Of a DNA stretch of 12,741 nt, positions 1-6,312 are shown in pieces. The translations under genes were made by a program, and so were the position numbers. Position 1 is the stretch's first letter. Every line of letters begins with the position of its first letter. Source of the stretch: Pontiella desulfatans (GTDB lineage Bacteria; Verrucomicrobiota; Kiritimatiellia; Kiritimatiellales; Pontiellaceae); the NCBI GenBank assembly GCA_029287275.1, contig JARFRL010000006.1, positions 1-12,741 of the forward strand, read 5' to 3'. Below the pieces are notes generated by a model that did not search any database, was not told the origin of the DNA, and saw nothing but the letters and a program-made list of their open reading frames with translations.

Positions 1-11
1 TTCCGCGGCTT

Positions 12-1724
12 CTATTCGGCGGCGCGAACGTCCAACAATTGGAGTTGCAGCGAGACCGCGCCGCGCCAAACGTTTTCCTTCAGCGAGAAGGCGATCTCCA
101 TCTCCGCGGCGGGCAGCTGTTTCATCGGATAATTGAACGCGATCGCCTCGAAGGTTCGTCCATTGGAAACGAGCGAGAGCTTCAGATGACTCCCGCCGAC
201 GACGCGCGGACTTCCGGAAACCCGCACGCCTTTCATGGCCCAAACCGGTTCGGGATTATCCTGCCCGAACGGCCGCAACCGCTTGAGCTGTTCCATGAAT
301 TCCCCGTCGACCTCCTCGGCCGCGACGTACGAATCGATTTTCAACGAGGGCGTCAGATCGACGCCCGACAACGACTCGGTGACCGCCGCGTTGAAGGCGC
401 GCTTGAACGCGTTCAGCTCGCCAGGTTTGACCTCGAGCCCCGCGGCCATTTTGTGTCCACCGAACTTCGCGAGCGACGCCTCGCACGCTTGGAGCCCGTC
501 GAGCAGGTTGTAGCGTTCGATGCCGCGGCACGAACCGCGGGCGGCGCCGGTTTCCTCGACGCCCATGATGATCGCGGGGCGATTGTAGTGCCGCGAAACG
601 CGCGACGCGACGATGCCGACCACGCCGGGGTGCCAGCCTTCGCGCGCGACCACCAATCCAAAATGTTTTTCCGCGTCGTAATACGCGTCGATCTCCGCGA
701 AGGCGGCGTCGGCCATGTCTCGTTCGATCCGGCGGCGCTCGGTGTTGTTGTCATCGAGCAGTTTCGCGAGGCGACGGGCTTCGTTCGGATCGTCCGTCAC
801 CAGCAACCGCAACGCCTGCATCGGTTGCCCGATCCGCCCGGCGGCGTTGATCCGCGGCCCGAGTTGGAAGCCGAGTTGATAGGTGTCGGGCTCGCCTTTG
901 ACGCGCGCGATTTTTTTCAGCGCTTCGAGCCCGCTCCAGCGCGTGGCGCCGAGTTGCCGCAAACCATGCCGCACGAGCACGCGGTTCTCCTCCACCAATG
1001 GAACGATGTCGGCGACGGTTCCGAGCGCGACGATATCAAGGTAGTCCCGCAGATCCATCGCCGCGGCGGCGCTTTTTTTCATGGCGCGGCCCGACTTCAC
1101 CATCGCGTGCGCGAGCTTGAACGCGACGCCGACGCCGGACAGGTTTTCGAGCATCGGCACGTCGCCGAGCTTGGGGTTGATCAGCGCGAAGGCGGCCGCT
1201 GTTTCGGCTTCCGGCTCGTGGTGGTCCGTCACGATGACGTCGACGCCGAGCGCCTTCGCCCGCTCGACGCTTTCGACCGAGTTGGAACCGCAATCCACCG
1301 AGACCAGGACGCTCGATCCATGTTCTTCGAGACAGCGTTCCAACGCGTCGAGCGAGAGTCCGTAGCCTTCGTCGAGTCGATCCGGAATGAAGGGTTCGAC
1401 CCGCGCGCCCAACGCGGCGAACACGCGCGTGAGCAGCGCCGTGGAGGTGACGCCGTCCACGTCGTAGTCGCCGAACACGGTGATGGTTTCTCCCCCGTCG
1501 ATCGCGGCCCAAAGCCGGCGCGCGGCCTTCTCCATGTCGGGGAGTGAATACGGTTCCGAAAGATCGGCCAGTTTGGGATCCAGAAACACGTCGATCTCTT
1601 CCGGCGTCGCGAACCCGCGGAGCGCGAGCACGCGCGCGAGGGGCGGCGGCAACGCCGACCGTTCCGCGATGGCTCGCGCCGCGCCGGCGTCGGACGGTTT
1701 CAACTTCCAAATCTTGGCGCCCAT
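12..1724 (-). CDS. recJ: Single-stranded-DNA-specific exonuclease RecJ
   Basis: Complete 570-residue RecJ, the 5'-to-3' single-strand DNA exonuclease that acts in recombinational and mismatch repair in the cytoplasm. The DHH phosphoesterase signatures are all visible: GDYDVDG at residues 85-91, VDCGS at 143-147, TDHH at 166-169, and LGTVADIVPL around 235-244. Next comes GPRINAAGR at 289-297, and then the DHHA1 part with GWHPGVVGIVASR near 363-375 and FGGHKMAAGL at 421-430. These metal-binding and substrate-binding residues look intact, and the length fits the usual 550-600 residues. The ATG directly abuts the TAG stop of the preceding gene with no spacer, so translation is probably coupled to it. 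It is the last gene of a tight six-gene operon that otherwise encodes signalling and polysaccharide proteins, and no separate promoter is evident. The identification is secure; why recJ sits in this operon is unknown. Confidence 0.97.
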   Translation of the reverse strand: MGAKIWKLKPSDAGAARAIAERSALPPPLARVLALRGFATPEEIDVFLDPKLADLSEPYSLPDMEKAARRLWAAIDGGETITVFGDYDVDGVTSTALLTRVFAALGARVEPFIPDRLDEGYGLSLDALERCLEEHGSSVLVSVDCGSNSVESVERAKALGVDVIVTDHHEPEAETAAAFALINPKLGDVPMLENLSGVGVAFKLAHAMVKSGRAMKKSAAAAMDLRDYLDIVALGTVADIVPLVEENRVLVRHGLRQLGATRWSGLEALKKIARVKGEPDTYQLGFQLGPRINAAGRIGQPMQALRLLVTDDPNEARRLAKLLDDNNTERRRIERDMADAAFAEIDAYYDAEKHFGLVVAREGWHPGVVGIVASRVSRHYNRPAIIMGVEETGAARGSCRGIERYNLLDGLQACEASLAKFGGHKMAAGLEVKPGELNAFKRAFNAAVTESLSGVDLTPSLKIDSYVAAEEVDGEFMEQLKRLRPFGQDNPEPVWAMKGVRVSGSPRVVGGSHLKLSLVSNGRTFEAIAFNYPMKQLPAAEMEIAFSLKENVWRGAVSLQLQLLDVRAAE

Positions 1725-3125
1725 CTATTGACGCCCCGCGGTGACGAATCGGGTGATCAGCGCCTTGATCAAAATCTTGACGTCTTCATACATCGAGCGG
1801 ATATGCGCGTACCATAGCGAGTCGGTCAGGCGATCGGAATCGCGGTTGTAATCCTGATAACAGAAAACGCCGGGATAGTAGCGCGGCAGTTCCTTGATGA
1901 TTTCATCGTCTTCCGGATGGCGCATGGGCGGTTGTCCGCAGAGGAACATGCCGCCGCTGAGCACGCGGAGCAACCAAGGAAAACGGTCCAGCGAAAGTCC
2001 GCGGAAAAGACGGTACGCCACCGACTTGCGGTTGACGCGTTTCGTGAAGGTCGGCAGCGCGACGTACCCTTGCGTCGGATCGTGAAACTGTCTGCGTTCG
2101 AACGCGGCGATGCGCGTCAGCAGGATGATGGGCATGAGGATCAGAAACGGAACGAGTTGAACCGCGGCCAGACCAAGCGCGACGCACCAGAGCACCACGT
2201 AGCGAACGACGTCCTCGGTCTTCATTTCCGGGCGGTTGCGGGCGACCAACCACGAATCGTCGATCTCGATGACGGTGCCGTCCTTCGGATCGATCACCCG
2301 GTTTCCCGCGACGATCTTGTCTCGGATCTCGAGATTCCGGCCGACGTACGTGTCGTCAAGAATCAAGCAGTCCGTCAATTCCGTGTACGCGTCGACGATC
2401 ACGTGGTTCCCGACGACGGCGTTGGGGCCGACGGTGGTCATCGCGCCGAATCGGCAATCGTCGCCGATGATCAGGGGCGCCGCGAGATGACTCGAGGGCG
2501 GCGTGCGCGTGTTGTAGCCCACCGAGCTGCCGTCCGCTCCGGAGAAGCCGGCCGTGACGTAGCGCGAGAACTCGGCCATGACCATTTTCATGTTCAGCTC
2601 GTAATAGGCGTTGGTGTCCGCGATCGCGTAGGGGTGGACATGAATTCGTTCCAGGCCCCGCCCCGCGGGCGCGGCGCCATTCAGCAGCGGCGCCACCTCC
2701 GCGTCGTCGCGGCCGAATAGGAAGAGCGCCTCGCCGGCGTGGTCGTGTCGGCAGGCCTTAAGACGGCTGAAATCTTCGGGCCGGAACGCTTGCCGACGCC
2801 GCGGAAAGAACGGGCCGCCGAAATAAATCAAACCGTCCCTCCACTGAGCGGAAATCGACTTGAGGTAATCCAGCGGATTCTCGCCCTCGCGGGCGAAGGT
2901 GAATTCCACCCGCACGCGCCACCGATCGCCGGAGCCGATGAAATCCTCGACCGCCTTGGCGCCCTCGCCCAGAATCAAATAGACGCGGTCGGCGCCGGCG
3001 TCGGCGCAGGTTTCCATCCAATAGTCCAACAGCGGACGGTTGACGACGGGCAGCAACGGCCAAGGCGCGTCGCTCATGCGCGTCGCCCACTCCCGGGTCA
3101 TCGAGGTGTTAAGAACGGCGATCAT
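1725..3125 (-). CDS. Degenerate NDP-sugar nucleotidyltransferase / beta-helix fused to degenerate sugar phosphotransferase
   Basis: A 466-residue fusion. Residues 1-110 resemble sugar-phosphate nucleotidyltransferases, with LLPVVNRPLLDYWME at 24-38 matching their LLPVxNKPLLxYxLE segment. However, the GGxGTRL nucleotide loop is absent and the PKP lysine is replaced (PWP at 21-23). Residues 215-280 carry hexapeptide-like repeats (LIIGDDCRFGA, TTVGPNAVVG) of a left-handed beta helix. Residues 305-344 are hydrophobic and probably membrane-associated. Residues 370-462 align by eye with the C-terminal half of the sugar phosphotransferase at 3486-4220: LSLDRFPWLLRVLSG against FSLDEIPQFFNVLLG, and a shared ...DVKILIK / DIVIMLK tail. 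The catalytic Asp-Glu pair reads Asp380-Arg381 here, so activity is doubtful. A TTG codon precedes the ATG; I chose the ATG at 3125, which has only a weak ribosome site 6 nt after the STAS stop. The role is inferred to be scaffold or regulator, not enzyme. Confidence 0.8.
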   Translation of the reverse strand: MIAVLNTSMTREWATRMSDAPWPLLPVVNRPLLDYWMETCADAGADRVYLILGEGAKAVEDFIGSGDRWRVRVEFTFAREGENPLDYLKSISAQWRDGLIYFGGPFFPRRRQAFRPEDFSRLKACRHDHAGEALFLFGRDDAEVAPLLNGAAPAGRGLERIHVHPYAIADTNAYYELNMKMVMAEFSRYVTAGFSGADGSSVGYNTRTPPSSHLAAPLIIGDDCRFGAMTTVGPNAVVGNHVIVDAYTELTDCLILDDTYVGRNLEIRDKIVAGNRVIDPKDGTVIEIDDSWLVARNRPEMKTEDVVRYVVLWCVALGLAAVQLVPFLILMPIILLTRIAAFERRQFHDPTQGYVALPTFTKRVNRKSVAYRLFRGLSLDRFPWLLRVLSGGMFLCGQPPMRHPEDDEIIKELPRYYPGVFCYQDYNRDSDRLTDSLWYAHIRSMYEDVKILIKALITRFVTAGRQ

Positions 3126-3131
3126 CAAGCG

Positions 3132-3473
3132 TTAGTCGAAACCCCGCAACGCGTCTTCGACGGTGTCGTAGATTTCGAACACCTTGTAGGCGCGCGTGAT
3201 CTCGAACACCATGCGCGGCTTCTTTCGCAGGTTGGCGATTTTCATGTCGCCACCGCGCTCGCTGACGCGTTTGAGCACGGCGATCAGGGTGCCGAGTCCG
3301 GCGGAGTCCATGAAATCGACCTGGGCGAGATCGATGACGTAGTTTTTCACGTCGCGTTCCGCGTCCTGCCAGCTCGAAAGCTGTTCCCGGAATGAATCGA
3401 CCGTGGCGGCGGTGAGGCTCTTGCTGACCTGAACCACGCCCACGCGACCTATTTTCGAACAGTTAACCACCAT
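3132..3473 (-). CDS. STAS-domain protein, anti-sigma factor antagonist-like
   Basis: A 113-residue single STAS domain of the SpoIIAA/RsbV type. The diagnostic loop FMDSAGLGTL lies at residues 54-63. Ser57 in DSAG matches the serine that partner kinases phosphorylate and PP2C phosphatases dephosphorylate in this family. The protein starts with VVNCSKIGRVGVVQVSKSLTA, typical of the first strands of these domains. A strong Shine-Dalgarno sequence (GGGAGGG) sits just ahead of the ATG, right after the stop of the upstream gene. The two-gene-upstream protein carries both a PP2C phosphatase and an RsbW-like kinase, so this is its likely substrate. There is no sigma factor in the window, so the output may be something other than transcription, perhaps control of the sugar phosphotransferases on either side. 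The fold assignment is secure; the target is inferred. Confidence 0.93.
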   Translation of the reverse strand: MVVNCSKIGRVGVVQVSKSLTAATVDSFREQLSSWQDAERDVKNYVIDLAQVDFMDSAGLGTLIAVLKRVSERGGDMKIANLRKKPRMVFEITRAYKVFEIYDTVEDALRGFD

Positions 3474-3485
3474 TGTTTTCCCTCC

Positions 3486-4220
3486 CTAATACGCCCCGCG
3501 GCCGAATAGAACGGCGGGTACGGTTTTCAACATGATCACGATGTCTTTCAGCAGACTCTGGCTCTGAATGTACTGCATATCGAGACCAACCTGCTCGCTG
3601 AACGGAATTTCCGAGCGGCCACCGATCTGCCACAGGCAGGTCAACCCGGGCTTCACATGCAGCCGTTTACGGTCGTTCAGCGAATAGGTCTTCACCTCTT
3701 CCGGCAGCGGAGGCCGCGGACCCACGACGGACAGATCGCCGAGCAGCACGTTGAAAAACTGCGGGATCTCGTCGAGACTGAAACGCCGCGTGATTCTTCC
3801 GCTCCGAAGCACCCGCGGATCGTCCTTCATTTTGAACGTGACGCCATCGCCCGATTCGTTGCGCGCCTCCAGATCCATCTTCATTTTTTCCGCGCCGTTC
3901 ACCATGGAGCGGAACTTGTAAAATCGAAACTCGCGCCCGTTCAACCCCACCCGCTTCTGCGAGTAAATCACGGGAAAACCGTCCTCGATCAAAACGGCCA
4001 GCGCGACCAGCGCGAAGACCGGAGCGAGAACGATGATGGCGGTCAAGCTGAGGACGATGTCGAAGATCCGTTTGACGACCAACAGACCGCGCAACATGCC
4101 TTCCCAGAAAACGAGGCGCGCGCGTTGTTTGAGCTTGAGAATCCGCACGTCCGCCTTCGTGACGGGAATGTCCATTCGATTGAACAACTCGCGGCGGGCT
4201 TTGTAGACGGGGCGCTCCAC
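3486..4220 (-). CDS. Polyprenyl-phosphate sugar phosphotransferase (bacterial sugar transferase, short monotopic type)
   Basis: A 244-residue enzyme that moves a sugar-1-phosphate from a nucleotide sugar onto undecaprenyl phosphate, the priming step of exopolysaccharide, capsule or O-antigen synthesis at the inner membrane. The reentrant hydrophobic segment follows VVKRIFDIVLSL (residues 48-59) and runs to about 78. It is followed by VIYSQKRVGLNG (84-95), FRFYKFRSM (98-106), the catalytic Asp150-Glu151 in FSLDEIPQFFNV, VVGPRP (165-170), KPGLTCLWQ (190-198) and GGRSEIPF (200-207). It lacks the four-helix N-terminal domain of WcaJ-type proteins but has a 45-residue basic lead-in. I chose the GTG at 4220: it overlaps the upstream TAG by one base and has an AGGGAG ribosome site 7 nt ahead. 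The ATG at 4250 lies inside the upstream gene. Which sugar it uses cannot be told from sequence. Confidence 0.93.
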   Translation of the reverse strand: MERPVYKARRELFNRMDIPVTKADVRILKLKQRARLVFWEGMLRGLLVVKRIFDIVLSLTAIIVLAPVFALVALAVLIEDGFPVIYSQKRVGLNGREFRFYKFRSMVNGAEKMKMDLEARNESGDGVTFKMKDDPRVLRSGRITRRFSLDEIPQFFNVLLGDLSVVGPRPPLPEEVKTYSLNDRKRLHVKPGLTCLWQIGGRSEIPFSEQVGLDMQYIQSQSLLKDIVIMLKTVPAVLFGRGAY

Positions 4221-5860
4221 TATTCGTCTCCCTCGTCGATGAGCGTGCAATAGGTCAAGTTGCGCGTTTGAACGCGGTAGCGCTCGATTCGGTCGGTGAT
4301 GGTGTTGGTGATCGCCAACCCGCGGCCGCGCTCACCCATGTAGGCGTCGTCGAGGTCCCGGCTGAGCGCGTCGTCGAGGTCCCATTCGGTTCCTTCGTCG
4401 CGCAGCACCACTTGGCAAACGTTTCCATCCACGCGGATCTGCAACCAAAAAGAGTCGTCCTCGTCCAAACCACCGTGATCCACCAGGTTCGCGCCCAGTT
4501 CCATCACCAACAGACGCAGCATCGCCGCGGTGCCGGGCGAAACGCCCTGCGAGATCACGGCGCTCTCGGCCTGCTTGGCGGTATCGGAAACCAGATAGAT
4601 GTTCCGCGGCACGGTCCGTTCCAAAACGATTTTCAAGGGGTCCAGCATGTGGATTGAAATCGCGGTGCAGTCGTCCGCCGAGATATCGTAGTGCCGCGCC
4701 TCCAGCATGTTTAGCAATTCCGCCGCTTTGTCCGAGAGCTCCGGTTTTTGAACCACTTCGGCGTAGGCTTCCGCCATTCGATCGCCGCATTCCTCGCCGG
4801 AAGCCCGGTGCCGCGCTTCGAGCAGCCCATCGGTGTAGAGCAGGAGAAAGGTGTTGCCCTCGTCCTTGAAAATCATTTCATCCATCGGGGAATAAGGCCG
4901 TTCGGAGCCGAAAGGAAACCCAATGGGCGCGCCGCCCTTCTCTCCGAAACCGCTGGTGTCGAGAATTTTTCCATCGCGCACCAGGACGGGATTCGGATGG
5001 CCGCAGTTCATGCAGCGCCACTCCAACGACTCGGGATCGTGCAAGGCCATGAACAACGTCGCGAAGTAGGACGGGTTGTCGATGCGGCGGCGGAAGACCA
5101 TGTTGATCGCGTTGCAGATTTCCGCGGGCCCTTTTTCGGCGTAGCGATGAATCATCTCGCTCGCGGTCGCCTTGAGCAACGACGAGATCATCGCGGGCGC
5201 CACGCCGTGGCCGGAAACATCGGCGACGTACGCGCAGTGCCGTCCGTCCGGTAGCGAGATGATGTCGAACGCGTCGCCGCCGACATCCATGCAGGGGCGG
5301 TACGCGATGCGCGTCTCGAAGCGGCGGGAAAAGTGCGGCGTGTCGGCGAACAAGGAGCGCTGAATGCTGCCCGCGAGCTCCAGATCGCGGGAAACGCGGT
5401 TGTTCCAAATCGTGAGTTCGTCGTTGCTGCGCTTGAGCGCCAGCGCGTTTCCGACGCGCAGCACCAGTTCGCGGGGGTTGAACGGCTTGCGGATGTAGTC
5501 CATCGCGCCCAGATCGAAACCGGTTTCGATGTCCTCGATCTTCGATTTCGCCGTGACCATGATGACCGGCACCCGCGCCGTGCGGGGTTCGCTTCGCAAC
5601 CGGTCGCACAACTCGAAGCCGTCCATGTTCGGCATAATGACGTCGACCAGAATAAGATCGGGAACTTTCCGAAAAGCGATATCCAGCGCGGAGGGGCCGT
5701 CGTCGGCGTCGAACACATCGCAACCGCGCGCTTCGAGCAATTTACGCAGATAGAGTCGATTCGGCAGCTCATCATCGACCACCAGCACGCGCCCGGAGAG
5801 CGGCCGCGTCAAGCGCGAGGTCGTTAAATCAAGCACGGATCGTTGTTTGTCGGGCAACAT
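4220..5860 (-). CDS. Response regulator receiver / PP2C (SpoIIE-RsbU) phosphatase / RsbW-like serine kinase
   Basis: A 546-residue soluble three-domain signalling protein. The receiver domain spans residues 24-143, with acidic pair Asp29-Asp30, phospho-acceptor Asp73 in LVDVIMPNMDG, Thr103 and Lys125. A helical linker (about 145-175) leads to a PP2C/SpoIIE phosphatase domain at roughly 185-405. Its metal-binding acids are in DVGGDAFD (192-199), ADVSGHG (213-219), YTDGLLEA (342-349) and DDCT (396-399). The C-terminus (about 415-546) is an RsbW-like GHKL ATPase, with N box ELGANLVDHG (454-463), DEG at 488-490 and GRGLAI at 512-517. Both enzymatic domains look intact, so one protein may phosphorylate and dephosphorylate the STAS protein encoded two genes on. 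An AGGA ribosome site lies ahead of the ATG, 8 bp after the HPt gene, and the stop overlaps the next start. Vibrio SypE has related domains in a different order. Confidence 0.93.
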   Translation of the reverse strand: MLPDKQRSVLDLTTSRLTRPLSGRVLVVDDELPNRLYLRKLLEARGCDVFDADDGPSALDIAFRKVPDLILVDVIMPNMDGFELCDRLRSEPRTARVPVIMVTAKSKIEDIETGFDLGAMDYIRKPFNPRELVLRVGNALALKRSNDELTIWNNRVSRDLELAGSIQRSLFADTPHFSRRFETRIAYRPCMDVGGDAFDIISLPDGRHCAYVADVSGHGVAPAMISSLLKATASEMIHRYAEKGPAEICNAINMVFRRRIDNPSYFATLFMALHDPESLEWRCMNCGHPNPVLVRDGKILDTSGFGEKGGAPIGFPFGSERPYSPMDEMIFKDEGNTFLLLYTDGLLEARHRASGEECGDRMAEAYAEVVQKPELSDKAAELLNMLEARHYDISADDCTAISIHMLDPLKIVLERTVPRNIYLVSDTAKQAESAVISQGVSPGTAAMLRLLVMELGANLVDHGGLDEDDSFWLQIRVDGNVCQVVLRDEGTEWDLDDALSRDLDDAYMGERGRGLAITNTITDRIERYRVQTRNLTYCTLIDEGDE

Positions 5861-5868
5861 GCGCGTTC

Positions 5869-6219
5869 CTAGTCGAGCTTGGCGATCCAGTCTTCGAGCG
5901 CCATGATCATCGGGCGCGCGTCGATCAACCGATTTTCTTTCGCGATGTTCTCGATTTCAAGACCCAGCACGGAGAGTTCGGGCAACCCGATGGTTCCCCC
6001 CATGCCTTTGATGGAGTGCGCGGCCATGCGGATCATTTCCAGATCCGCGTTGAGCAGGCCCTCGCGGAGCTCTCCGCTCAGACGACGCAGCTCATCGACA
6101 AACACCTCCACCAATTCGTCATCAACTTCGTCGGTATCCACCTCGAACCGCGTTTTCCGGACTTCCAGCTCGGGAATCAGGTCCGCGATCCATTCGATAT
6201 TTCCGAGAATATTCATCAT
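5869..6219 (-). CDS. Histidine phosphotransfer (HPt) domain protein
   Basis: A 116-residue protein made of one HPt four-helix bundle, the histidine-carrying shuttle of phosphorelays. The phosphorylatable His68 lies in AAHSIKGMGGTIGL (residues 66-79), followed by LSVLGLEIENIAKE, the usual packing helix. The N-terminal 35 residues are acidic and include EVDTDEVDDELVEVF, typical of the first HPt helix. The ribosome site GGAGG stands 5 nt before the first ATG. A second ATG follows immediately, so the true product may be one residue shorter. It is the first gene of the operon, 8 bp before the receiver-containing phosphatase/kinase, which is the natural phosphate acceptor or donor. No histidine kinase is encoded in the window, so the kinase feeding it is elsewhere. 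Confidence 0.93.
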   Translation of the reverse strand: MMNILGNIEWIADLIPELEVRKTRFEVDTDEVDDELVEVFVDELRRLSGELREGLLNADLEMIRMAAHSIKGMGGTIGLPELSVLGLEIENIAKENRLIDARPMIMALEDWIAKLD

Positions 6220-6258
6220 GAGTTCCTCCGTGAACGACCTATCTTCAACATGGACGGA

Positions 6259-6286
6259 ATACTAACAACATAAAGGAGCGACGCAA
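6259..6286 (-). promoter_or_regulatory. Possible sigma-70-type promoter of the HPt operon
   Basis: In the 80-bp gap ahead of the HPt gene the minus strand reads TTGCGT (6286-6281), 16 bp, then TAGTAT (6264-6259). This gives a start near 6252 and a 5' leader of about 33 nt. Both boxes are only partial matches to consensus. It is the best candidate in the only gap of the region, but it overlaps a hairpin at the end of the upstream transporter gene. Confidence 0.3.
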
Positions 6287-6312
6287 TCCCCTCGATGGAT
6301 CAATTCGCGTCG
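6279..6312 (-). terminator. Weak hairpin at the end of the CDF gene
   Basis: CGACGC (6312-6307) pairs with GCGTCG (6284-6279), extended by AAT/ATT across a one-base bulge. The stem encloses the transporter stop codon and is followed by CTCCTTT, which is not a proper U-run. It may reduce read-through into the HPt operon or be incidental. Confidence 0.25.

Noticed and set aside
39..1547. Long 502-codon plus-strand open frame opposite recJ
   Set aside because: It lies wholly antisense to a clear RecJ gene, its product is Arg/His/Val-rich with no recognisable domain, and such frames are common opposite GC-rich genes.
3126..3128. TTG start one codon upstream of the pseudo-enzyme ATG
   Set aside because: The adjacent ATG is the stronger initiator and neither has a better ribosome site.
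4221..4250. ATG start for the sugar phosphotransferase at 4250
   Set aside because: The GTG at 4220 has a well-placed AGGGAG site and the usual one-base stop/start overlap.
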